A stretch of 16,412 bases of DNA, taken from contig JAMONG010000044.1 of NCBI GenBank assembly GCA_027066595.1, forward strand, positions 1 through 16,412, written 5' to 3'. Source of the DNA: Sulfurovum sp. (GTDB lineage: Bacteria > Campylobacterota > Campylobacteria > Campylobacterales > Sulfurovaceae). Shown piece after piece: positions 7,105 to 14,004 of the stretch (positions within the stretch are counted from its first letter, which is position 1; the number at the start of each line of letters is the position of its first letter). Under the pieces are notes generated by a model. The model ran no database searches and was not told the origin of the DNA. It was given only the letters and a program-made list of their open reading frames with translations. The position numbers and the translations under genes were made by a program.

Positions 7105-7386
7105 TTATTGCCATCCACCCGTATTTTGAGGAGGAGGATTACTGTTATCTACAGCATTTCCTATGCCCGCACCGACAGCTGCACCAAGTAGTCCACCCAC
7201 TACAGCAGTACCACCTCTACTATGGCGTCCAGAATTATTATATCCGATGGCAGCACCTGTTAATCCACCTATGACAGCACCTGTTTGTGCACCACTATTA
7301 GGATTTGCTGTATTATTGGTACAGGCACTTAAAAATGCAAGAGTAATAGCAGAGATAAGTAAATTTTTTATGTTTATTTTGTTCAT
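7105..7386 (-). CDS. Small glycine-zipper lipoprotein
   Basis: The 93-residue protein has a lipoprotein signal peptide with lipobox LSAC (Cys22), then two Gly/Ala-rich zipper segments (about 34-48 and 63-80) and a short Pro/Gln tail. It closely resembles the N-terminal part of the neighbouring lipoprotein at 6375-7082: both have a TGA start, an IGYN segment, a polar loop and GGLLGAA with a trailing Asp. It lacks the OmpA-like domain. It looks like a tandem paralogue and may pack with its partner in the outer membrane; both points are inference. AAGGAT before the ATG fits a ribosome binding site. It is first in a two-gene leftward unit with an extended -10 promoter at 7416-7424. Confidence 0.85.
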   Translation of the reverse strand: MNKINIKNLLISAITLAFLSACTNNTANPNSGAQTGAVIGGLTGAAIGYNNSGRHSRGGTAVVGGLLGAAVGAGIGNAVDNSNPPPQNTGGWQ

Positions 7387-7415
7387 GATTATCCTTTATC
7401 TTGTTACATTTGAAA

Positions 7416-7424
7416 ATTATAACA
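7416..7424 (-). promoter_or_regulatory. Extended -10 promoter for the lipoprotein pair
   Basis: On the minus strand the sequence reads TGTTATAAT, a perfect -10 hexamer (7421-7416) preceded by TGn (7424-7422). The start codon is about 30 bases downstream, leaving a leader of roughly 23 bases. No clear -35 is visible, and the site lies in the 64-base gap after rarA. Confidence 0.6.
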
Positions 7425-7450
7425 TAGAATAGTGAATAAAGTGTGAAGTA

Positions 7451-8632
7451 TTAAATGTGTGTAATTTTTTCATGCCATTGATAAAGTGTTTTTTCAAAAG
7501 CTATTTGTTGTGTATCGTAAAAGTAAAGAGGCTTTGTAAGGTATGATTGTTTTGCCCAACCACCAAAATTATGAGGATTTTTGTATGTTTTAGCATAAGA
7601 CTTAATATGTTCTGGAACAGGCAAAAGTTCACCTTCTTTTATCGCTTTAAGGGCATTCCCAATAGCTAGATATGCACTGTTAGACTTAGGTGAAGAAGCT
7701 AAGTAAATGACAAGTTGTGAGAGTGAAATACGTGCTTCAGGATAACCTATGTGTTTCACGATATTTAGAGTTGAAGATGCAAGGGTGAGTGCAGGTGGGT
7801 TTGCATTGCCTATATCTTCACTTGCAAGTATGGCTAAACGTCTAGCGATAAACTCTGCTGGTTCACCACCGTCTATGAGACGAGCAAGATAATAGATACT
7901 GGCATCAATGTCTGAACCACGTATACTTTTTATCATGGCAGATGTTAGTTCATAGTGGCTATCACTTTCACTACTTCCCGCTTGCATAGCATGTGGACGT
8001 ATCTGCTTAAGTGTCTCTAGTTTAATGGGGACAGTGATAGCAGATGCACTCTCTAAAAGATTGAGCATGGCTCTCACATCTCCACCTGAAGAGAAGACGA
8101 GATATTCTTTTGCATCCTCTTCTATAGAGATATTTTCAAGTAAAAGTATTTTTTCAAGGTAAGTGTACATCTCATCTTCAGAGATACTTGTAAGTTCAAA
8201 AAGATGAGAACGTGAACGCATAGCAGCAGTCAGGGAATAGTAGGGGTTTTCTGTTGATGCCCCTATGATGAGAGCCGCGTTGTTTTCCATGAAAGGAAGC
8301 AGTACTTCTTGTTGGTTTTTACTAAGTCTATGTACTTCGTCTATGAAGATGAGAGGTTTTTGTAGGGCATTGGTATACTCTTTAAATATTTTACGTAAAT
8401 CTTCTATTTTAAGGGTGGTAGCATTCATTTCATAAAAGGGGTGTTCAAGTAACCTAGCGATGACTCTTGCAATGGTTGTTTTCCCACACCCAGGTGGTCC
8501 ATAAAAAAAGGTATGGGGTAAAGCATCTGCAACTATAAGTTTACGTAGTACAGCACTATCACCTAAAAGGTGGGGTTGTCCTATGAGTTCATCTAGTGTT
8601 TTAGGACGATATTTAAGTGCAAGATTGACCAT
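7451..8632 (-). CDS. rarA: Replication-associated recombination protein A (AAA+ ATPase)
   Basis: RarA (MgsA, the bacterial WRNIP1/Mgs1 relative) is an AAA+ ATPase related to clamp loader subunits that acts at stalled replication forks. The N-terminal ATPase domain shows LALKYRPKTLDELIGQPHLL (4-23), Walker A GPPGCGKT (45-52), Walker B LIFIDEVHR (94-102), sensor 1 GASTENP (124-130) and RSRSHLF (139-145) with candidate arginine-finger residues. The C-terminal tetramerisation part has the family segment GGEPAEFIARRLAILASEDIG and a late NFGGWAKQSYL segment. At 393 residues it is slightly shorter than E. coli RarA (447). No clear ribosome binding site precedes the ATG, which lies two bases after the rluB-type stop, so translational coupling is likely. 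It is the last gene of the kdsD-rluB-rarA unit. Confidence 0.93.
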   Translation of the reverse strand: MVNLALKYRPKTLDELIGQPHLLGDSAVLRKLIVADALPHTFFYGPPGCGKTTIARVIARLLEHPFYEMNATTLKIEDLRKIFKEYTNALQKPLIFIDEVHRLSKNQQEVLLPFMENNAALIIGASTENPYYSLTAAMRSRSHLFELTSISEDEMYTYLEKILLLENISIEEDAKEYLVFSSGGDVRAMLNLLESASAITVPIKLETLKQIRPHAMQAGSSESDSHYELTSAMIKSIRGSDIDASIYYLARLIDGGEPAEFIARRLAILASEDIGNANPPALTLASSTLNIVKHIGYPEARISLSQLVIYLASSPKSNSAYLAIGNALKAIKEGELLPVPEHIKSYAKTYKNPHNFGGWAKQSYLTKPLYFYDTQQIAFEKTLYQWHEKITHI

Positions 8633-8634
8633 AG

Positions 8635-9507
8635 TTAGTCTTTGTATTTAAACTTTGTATTTTTTGTTGATGCTTCTTTATCTTTATTGCGTTTGTTTGT
8701 TTCTTCTTGTCTTTTTGTGTTAAGTTCATTTTTTACATCAGCCATTCTATTGGTTCTCCAACGTTTCATAAACTTATGGACATCATCATATTCTCTACGT
8801 GTAAAGTAACGTGTTTTGTTTTCTGGTAGGTTGTTAAGTTCTATGCCTCCAAAAGCGATACGTTTAAGGTCAAGTACTTTGGCTTCAAAGTGGGCAAAAA
8901 AGCGTCTAAGTTCTCTATTTTTCCCCTCTTTTATTGTTACACGAAGTTTAGAAAAGTTTTTTCCTTCACCTCTAACTTCAAAGTGTGCAAAAGGAGCAAA
9001 CTCCATAGAGTAAATCTTAGATTTTTCATGTGCCCCTGCACGTGCATCATCAAGCACAAGCCCCTCTTTCATGGCTGCTATCATTTCTGAAGTGACAGGT
9101 TTGTCTATCTTGAGGTTGTAAGTTCTGTCTAGACCACTCTCCATGAGTGCTGTTGCTACCTCGACATCGTCTGTTAAGAGCAAAAGTCCTTCAGAGGCAT
9201 AGTCTAGTCTACCTACAGGGGTAAAGTGTCTGTATTTACCTGGTAGTTTATGGTAAATGGTAGCACGTCCTCGGTCATCTTTTTTGGTGACAAGTACACC
9301 TTTGGGTTTGTTGTAGACAATGATAGTGAGTTCAGAAGTGATTTTCACCGCTTTACCTTTGACAAAGATACGGTCATCAGGCTGTACTTCATAGCCAAAC
9401 TCTTTGAGTGGTCTTTTATCTAGGGTGACTTCACCCGCTTCTATAAGTGTATCTGCTTCACGGCGTGAATACTTTGTGTTGTGTGATATATATTTGTTTA
9501 ATCTCAT
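8635..9507 (-). CDS. rluB: Pseudouridine synthase, RsuA/RluB family
   Basis: This enzyme converts a uridine in rRNA to pseudouridine; the RluB branch acts on 23S rRNA. An S4 RNA-binding domain occupies about 1-50 (MRLNKYISHNTKYSRREA start). The catalytic domain shows NKPKGVLVTKKD (66-77), GRLDYASEGLLLLTDD (99-114) with the expected catalytic Asp102, and KEGKNRELRRFF (193-204). Past residue 250 a Lys/Glu/Asn-rich tail of about 40 residues looks disordered and could add RNA contacts. The start codon overlaps the kdsD stop (ATGA), and rarA follows two bases after its own stop. The family is certain; RluB rather than RsuA, RluE or RluF, and hence the exact target uridine, is an annotation-level choice. 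Confidence 0.88.
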   Translation of the reverse strand: MRLNKYISHNTKYSRREADTLIEAGEVTLDKRPLKEFGYEVQPDDRIFVKGKAVKITSELTIIVYNKPKGVLVTKKDDRGRATIYHKLPGKYRHFTPVGRLDYASEGLLLLTDDVEVATALMESGLDRTYNLKIDKPVTSEMIAAMKEGLVLDDARAGAHEKSKIYSMEFAPFAHFEVRGEGKNFSKLRVTIKEGKNRELRRFFAHFEAKVLDLKRIAFGGIELNNLPENKTRYFTRREYDDVHKFMKRWRTNRMADVKNELNTKRQEETNKRNKDKEASTKNTKFKYKD

Positions 9508-10472
9508 TTAGATTTTATTCCTGCATTTATTAAGTCATGTATATGAAGTACGCCGATGATTTTTCCATCATCAGTCGTGATAGGTAAAAGTTGTATTTTA
9601 CCCTCTTCAATAATCTCCAGTGCTTCAGATGCAAGGAGTTCGGTGTTTGTATAGCTTGTTGGTTTTTGGTTTGCGTAGTTTATCGCAAGTTGCGTGAGTG
9701 AAAAGTCTTCTTTCATTAACGCACGTCTTAAGTCACCATCACTAAGGAGGGCAATAAAGTCATTCGCTTTATTTACAATAAGTATATGTCCCAGTTTCCC
9801 TTCGCTCATAACAACGATGGCATCTTTAAGGGTAGTACTTTCATCGATAATAGGTAAATCATTAGTGTGCATCAAGTCTTTGATACGTATAAATAGTTTT
9901 TTGCCGAGTGTTCCCCCAGGATGAAAAGAGGCAAAGTCTTCCTTCTTAAAGCCTCTCTTTTCCATAAGTGCTACAGCTAAGGCATCACCTAGTGCCATAG
10001 TAAGGGTAGTAGATGAAGTGGGAGCAATGCCAAGAGGACAAGCCTCTTTCTCTACAGAGATGTCAAGTACTACATCTGCATAGGTGCTTAATGATGAATT
10101 TTTATCACTTGTTAGCCCTATCAGCGGTATGTTAAAACGCTTGATGTGAGGAAGAATCTTGGTTAGTTCCTCACTCTCTCCACTTGAACTAATGGCAAGT
10201 AGGGTATCTTCTTTACCTATCATCCCTAGGTCACCATGAAGAGCTTCCGTGGGGTGTAGAAAAAAGCTAGAAGTTCCAGTACTCGCAAAAGTAGCAGCCA
10301 TTTTTGCTCCAACCAAACCAGACTTTCCAACACCTGTGATAATAAGTTTGCCCTTAGTTTTTAAAATAACTGTAATGGCATCAAGAAAACTTTCATCTAA
10401 ACGTTGTGAAGCTTTGAGTAAGGCATTCGCTTCAATTTGAAATGTCTCTTGTGCAATTTTGATGAGGTTCAT
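9504..10472 (-). CDS. kdsD: Arabinose-5-phosphate isomerase (KdsD/KpsF)
   Basis: This isomerase interconverts ribulose 5-phosphate and arabinose 5-phosphate, the first step toward Kdo for lipopolysaccharide. The SIS sugar isomerase domain (about 1-195) has GVGKSG (47-52), HPTEALHGDLG (73-83), SSSGES (95-100) and FHPGGTLGKKL (183-193). Two CBS domains follow (about 198-255 and 265-322), the usual architecture for the family. The 322 residues are full length. His78-type and Glu residues in the HPTEALHGD segment are expected in the active site. It heads the kdsD-rluB-rarA unit behind an extended -10 promoter and a strong upstream terminator. The leader is short, and I see no convincing ribosome binding site before the ATG. 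Linkage of kpsF with rnj and ksgA is, from memory, also seen in Helicobacter. Confidence 0.95.
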   Translation of the reverse strand: MNLIKIAQETFQIEANALLKASQRLDESFLDAITVILKTKGKLIITGVGKSGLVGAKMAATFASTGTSSFFLHPTEALHGDLGMIGKEDTLLAISSSGESEELTKILPHIKRFNIPLIGLTSDKNSSLSTYADVVLDISVEKEACPLGIAPTSSTTLTMALGDALAVALMEKRGFKKEDFASFHPGGTLGKKLFIRIKDLMHTNDLPIIDESTTLKDAIVVMSEGKLGHILIVNKANDFIALLSDGDLRRALMKEDFSLTQLAINYANQKPTSYTNTELLASEALEIIEEGKIQLLPITTDDGKIIGVLHIHDLINAGIKSK

Positions 10473-10498
10473 AGTGCTACTTTTGATTGAGTTGTGTG

Positions 10499-10507
10499 AT
10501 TATAGCA
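10499..10507 (-). promoter_or_regulatory. Extended -10 promoter for kdsD
   Basis: The minus strand reads TGCTATAAT: a perfect TATAAT (10504-10499) with the TGn extension (10507-10505). It lies between the terminator at 10533-10570 and the kdsD start, and would give a leader of about 20 bases. No consensus -35 is seen. Confidence 0.65.
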
Positions 10508-10532
10508 TAGTGTTGATTAGGAGGTTAGAGAC

Positions 10533-10570
10533 GAATAAAAGAGAGATGGATGTGAATCTCTCTTTTATTC
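10533..10570. terminator. Strong intrinsic terminator after the 10577-11083 gene
   Basis: GAATAAAAGAGAGAT (10533-10547) and ATCTCTCTTTTATTC (10556-10570) pair perfectly over 15 bp around an 8-base loop. On the minus strand the right-hand side of the stem provides TTTT, giving an A-tract/stem/U-tract shape just after the stop of the leftward gene at 10577. The symmetry would allow action on both strands. It separates the upstream membrane-protein pair from kdsD. Confidence 0.7.
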
Positions 10571-10576
10571 TAAAGG

Positions 10577-11083
10577 TTAGATAAGCGATTTTGCTTGATT
10601 TACCCATAAATCTTTTTTCGCACGATGTGCAAACGTTGTATTTTTTTCTAGCCATTGAATATTTGCTTCGTTCCAGTTAGCTATTTGTTCAAAGTGGTAG
10701 ATACCTGCCTCATTAAGTTTATCTTCAACTTTTGGACCGATACCTTTAATTTGTGTGAGGGTATCTTTTTGGTTGTTTCTTGGTTGGTCTAATATCTCAG
10801 GTTGCTGTGATTCTTTATCGCTTGCATTATCAAGCTCTTTTAGTGCCTTTACTGCATTTTGAGTATCATCAGCTGTTGGAATTTCAATCTCTTCCGTTTC
10901 ATCTGAAACAGTATCAATAATAGTTTCAATTTCTTCTTCTAACGTTTTATCAGAATGTGTAGCTCTATTTTTTTTTGTTTCTACATTTTTCTTTGTAGCT
11001 TTTGCCACAATAAAACCAAGTATAAACCCTATAAGTGCAGCGATAAATAAACATAATGTAATCTCTAAAGCAATGTCTAACAT
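10577..11083 (-). CDS. Membrane-anchored protein with helix-hairpin-helix-like C-terminus
   Basis: No specific function is recognised. The 168 residues start with a transmembrane segment (about 4-28), then a basic patch (29-41), a long acidic Glu/Asp/Thr linker (about 45-105) and a C-terminal domain (108-168). That domain contains LTQIKGIGPKVEDKLNEAGI (109-128), HFEQIANW (130-137) and KKDLWVNQAKSL. KGIGPK is a helix-hairpin-helix-type turn, as found in short C-terminal domains of some NADH dehydrogenase E subunits and of DUF4332-like proteins. Such domains can bind DNA or serve as protein modules, so DNA binding is only possible here. AAGGAAA overlaps the end of the upstream gene, whose stop lies two bases away, so the two are a transcriptional pair. 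A strong terminator follows. Confidence 0.82.
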   Translation of the reverse strand: MLDIALEITLCLFIAALIGFILGFIVAKATKKNVETKKNRATHSDKTLEEEIETIIDTVSDETEEIEIPTADDTQNAVKALKELDNASDKESQQPEILDQPRNNQKDTLTQIKGIGPKVEDKLNEAGIYHFEQIANWNEANIQWLEKNTTFAHRAKKDLWVNQAKSLI

Positions 11084-11085
11084 AA

Positions 11086-11679
11086 TTATTTTCCTTCTTC
11101 TGTATTAATTTTATATATATTTTGAGATTTTACATCTCTTTCTTTTATCTGTTTTTGGTGTCTTGTATCTATATCTAAAGAGGCTTTTTCCATATTTTCT
11201 ATGGCGATATGTCTCTCTTTTAAGACCTGAGTAATAAGTGCATGTAATTTACTCTCTGCTTCATCTCTATGGGCTAGTGCGATGTTTTGCTCTTTTAAAA
11301 CAGTAAGAAGGTAGTCTACAACTTCTTTCTCTTCTATTTTTGTGTTGAGTGCATTTTTCTTTGGTATGACAACTAAAGGTCTACTCTCTTTGACTATATT
11401 GACGCTATTAGGTACATCTTCTTTCTCTGAGTTTATTGCTGAAATTACAGAGGTTTTAATTTTCTCTACTAAACCTAACTCTTTAGTGGCACTTTTTTCT
11501 TCTTTGTTTACTACAGGTTCTTTTTTTGTACTTGTTGTTACTCTTTTTATTTTCACATTTTGCAGAGTATTTTTATCTGTGGCATGTGTGTTTTCATAGA
11601 GTGTGTATGTTTTTTGATATACACAAGTGACAAGAAGTACTAAAAAAAGAAAGAGGAGTAAGAATATAGATTTTTTCAT
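11086..11679 (-). CDS. Bitopic membrane protein with helical repeats, function unknown
   Basis: I do not recognise this family. The 197 residues have a basic start and a strongly hydrophobic segment (about 4-20), a Lys/Thr/Glu-rich flexible region (about 30-115), then a helical, charged region (116-185). That region holds two similar units 25 residues apart: VLKEQNIAL (127-135) and VLKERHIAI (152-160), each followed by a charged helix. The hydrophobic segment ends in VTC, but Thr at -1 does not fit a lipobox, so I read it as a membrane anchor rather than a lipoprotein signal. AAGGGAAG lies upstream of the ATG. A weak -10 candidate, TAGAAT on the minus strand (11719-11714), sits in the 123-base gap before it. 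It is two bases from the helix-hairpin-helix gene, suggesting a joint role. Confidence 0.78.
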   Translation of the reverse strand: MKKSIFLLLFLFLVLLVTCVYQKTYTLYENTHATDKNTLQNVKIKRVTTSTKKEPVVNKEEKSATKELGLVEKIKTSVISAINSEKEDVPNSVNIVKESRPLVVIPKKNALNTKIEEKEVVDYLLTVLKEQNIALAHRDEAESKLHALITQVLKERHIAIENMEKASLDIDTRHQKQIKERDVKSQNIYKINTEEGK

Positions 11680-11776
11680 GGAGTCTTCCCTTTTATGACG
11701 TTTTAAAAAGGGTATTCTAGCTTTTTAATCATAAAAAATAGCTTAAACTTATAATTAAGATTAGTTTTAGTTATGT

Positions 11777-11802
11777 TATTTACCACCAAAAGGTAGTAAA
11801 TA
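11777..11802 (-). terminator. Hairpin directly after the rnj stop codon
   Basis: In the leftward RNA, bases 11802-11792 pair with 11787-11777 over 11 bp, including one G-U wobble (T11784-strand partner at 11795), around an UUUU loop. It begins on the base after the rnj stop codon. There is no U run after the stem, so it may be a weak terminator or a 3'-end stabiliser. The 74 bases beyond it show only AT-rich DNA. Confidence 0.45.
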
Positions 11803-14004
11803 TTATACTATGAAGATAGTAGGAATGATAAGTGGGTATCTCTTTTTAGTACGAACAACGTGTTTTCTTACAACGGCACGTATATCATTTTCTATGTCTT
11901 TATGGTTTTTAAGTGCTTCTGGCTTCATGTTAAGTAACATGGTCTCTAATAGCACTTCTATCTCTTTTTGGAATTTTTTATCATCTTTATCTGGGACAAT
12001 ACCATGTGTACTAATCACAGGTCTTCCAACAATCTTTTGATTGCTTTGTGAAATTTGAGCTACGACATTGATGATACCGTCTTCTGCAAGTTTTTGTCTG
12101 TCAAGTACAACATCATTTTCGATAGTCATGTTATTTTGGTTATCGATGTATGTTTTACCAGATTTAACGGTTTTTACTTTCTTAAGATACTTAGGGGTTA
12201 GCTCTATCTGATCACCATCACCCATTAGTAAGATATTTCTCTCATCTACGCCACACTCTACAGCTGTTCTAGCATGTTTAGCGATGTGGTTGTACTCACC
12301 ATGTACTGGTAAAAAGAATTTAGGTTGAATGAGTCTCAAGATAAGTTTTTGTTCTTCTTGTCCTGCGTGACCTGAAACGTGAATATCTGCAAATTCTCTA
12401 TAGCGTACAGTACATCCTGCTTTCATTAGTTTGTTTAACAGACTAGAAACAGACCCTTCATTCCCTGGGATAGCTGATGCCGAGATGATGACAGTATCTG
12501 AAGGCTTAAGTTTGATATGTCTGTGCTCATCTGTAGCCATACGGTTAAGTGCAGCCATAGTCTCACCTTGTGAACCTGTGGTAACTATTAGTACTTCATG
12601 GTCAGCATATTTTGGTACTTCATGGACTTCGATGAAGTGTTTATCTTCTATATCTACAAACCCTAAAGCTCGGTTTGTTTCTATGTTCCGTTCCATTGAA
12701 CGCCCAATAACACAAATCTTTCTTCCATATTTTACACCTCTTTCCATTGCTTGAACAATACGGTGTACATTCGATGAGAATGTAGACATAAGTATTCTTC
12801 CTTTTGCAAGCTCAAAGAGTGTGTCAAATGTTTTACCTACCACTTTTTCAGACTTTGTAGCCCCTGGGTTATGTGAGTTTGTTGAGTCAGAGAAGAGACA
12901 AAGAACACCTTTTTCACCATAGTGTGCAAAACGACGTAAGTCCATCGTGTAGTTATCTACAGGTGTATGGTCTACTTTAAAGTCAGCCGTGTGGATGATA
13001 GTCCCTGCAGGTGTTTCTATCGCCAATGAACATGCATCGATGATAGAGTGGGTATTGTGCATCCATTCTATCTGCATATCACCAATTTGGTGTTGTTTTC
13101 TCATCGTTACGTAGTTAAAGTTTTTCACATACTGTGAAAGACCATGTTCGTTAAATTTGTTTTCTATCATGGCAAGTGCAAGAGGTGTCGCATAGATAGG
13201 GAACTGTAACTCTTTAAAGAGGTACGGCATCGCACCAATGTGGTCTTCATGACCATGGGTAATAATAACAAATATTTTTTTGCCACTCTCTTTGAGTGCA
13301 TGTAGATATGAGAAGTCAGGAACTAAGATGTCTACCCCGTGCATGGTTTCATCAGGGAAAGACATACCTACATCGATGATGATTGCCGTTGTTTCTGTCT
13401 CAAGTACAGCCATGTTTCCACCAATTTCACCAAGTCCTCCAAGAGGAGTAAAACGAATTTTCCCTTTAGAAGCCATGTCCATATTTTTCCATGGGTTCAT
13501 AGTAGCTTCTTTAACACGATCGTTAATTTTGAGGTATTCTCTCATTGTGTCATTTACAGTGGTAACATTTTTACGTCTTCCTCTGTTTTTGTTGTTGCCA
13601 CCGTGGCGGTTTTGGTTATTATTTGGTTTGTTGCCAGGTTTATTATTGTTGTTATTTGGTTTTCTATTTTGGGTATTGCTCCCAGCATTACGGTTTTGGT
13701 TGTTGCTATTGGTATTATTTTTGTTTCTATTTTGATTTGGGTTTGGTTTTTTATTGCCATTTGGTGCAGGACGCTCATGCACATTTCCATCTACATCTTG
13801 TGATGGGGCAGGCTGCCTATTTGGATTGGGTTTTCTATTGGGGTTTGGGCGATTTTTGTTTTCACCTTGACCTTGTGGTTTATTCCCATTGTTATTTTGT
13901 CTATGTGGGTTTGGACGTCTCTCTCTTGGAGCGTTATTATTGTTGCTCGGAGTTTTTTGCTCTTGATTTTGAGAGCTTCCGTTGTTTGGAGTATTGTTTT
14001 CCAT
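11803..14004 (-). CDS. rnj: Ribonuclease J with long Asn-rich N-terminal extension
   Basis: RNase J is the main 5'-3' exo- and endoribonuclease of mRNA decay in Campylobacterota, which lack the E. coli-type degradosome; in H. pylori it pairs with the helicase RhpA. The metallo-beta-lactamase/beta-CASP core starts near 182 (IRFTPLGGLGEIGGN) and has HGHEDH (250-255), His319 in HNTHSI, Asp341 in HTADFK, STFSSNVHR (407-415), HVSGHAGQ (542-549) and PVHGEY (566-571). The C-terminal domain ends near 733. Residues 1-145 form a disordered tail: 49 of the first 140 residues are Asn, with many Pro, Arg and Lys and no Leu, Ile, Phe, Trp or Tyr. AAAGGATAA about ten bases upstream supports the start at 14004, inside ksgA. 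An N-terminal extension is also known in Helicobacter; this one is unusually Asn-rich. Confidence 0.95.
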   Translation of the reverse strand: MENNTPNNGSSQNQEQKTPSNNNNAPRERRPNPHRQNNNGNKPQGQGENKNRPNPNRKPNPNRQPAPSQDVDGNVHERPAPNGNKKPNPNQNRNKNNTNSNNQNRNAGSNTQNRKPNNNNNKPGNKPNNNQNRHGGNNKNRGRRKNVTTVNDTMREYLKINDRVKEATMNPWKNMDMASKGKIRFTPLGGLGEIGGNMAVLETETTAIIIDVGMSFPDETMHGVDILVPDFSYLHALKESGKKIFVIITHGHEDHIGAMPYLFKELQFPIYATPLALAMIENKFNEHGLSQYVKNFNYVTMRKQHQIGDMQIEWMHNTHSIIDACSLAIETPAGTIIHTADFKVDHTPVDNYTMDLRRFAHYGEKGVLCLFSDSTNSHNPGATKSEKVVGKTFDTLFELAKGRILMSTFSSNVHRIVQAMERGVKYGRKICVIGRSMERNIETNRALGFVDIEDKHFIEVHEVPKYADHEVLIVTTGSQGETMAALNRMATDEHRHIKLKPSDTVIISASAIPGNEGSVSSLLNKLMKAGCTVRYREFADIHVSGHAGQEEQKLILRLIQPKFFLPVHGEYNHIAKHARTAVECGVDERNILLMGDGDQIELTPKYLKKVKTVKSGKTYIDNQNNMTIENDVVLDRQKLAEDGIINVVAQISQSNQKIVGRPVISTHGIVPDKDDKKFQKEIEVLLETMLLNMKPEALKNHKDIENDIRAVVRKHVVRTKKRYPLIIPTIFIV

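Noticed and set aside
6760..7432. Plus-strand Pro/Ala-rich open frames opposite the lipoprotein genes
   Set aside because: They are the complement of Gly/Ala glycine-zipper codons; both minus-strand genes have lipoboxes and ribosome binding sites.
7442..7447. TTCACA on the minus strand after rarA as a DnaA box or -35
   Set aside because: It is a single isolated site far from the origin, and as a -35 its spacing to the -10 at 7416-7421 is 20 bases, which is too long.
11620..11679. Lipobox in the 11086-11679 protein
   Set aside because: The hydrophobic segment ends in VTC; Thr before Cys is not accepted in usual lipoboxes, so I prefer a membrane anchor.
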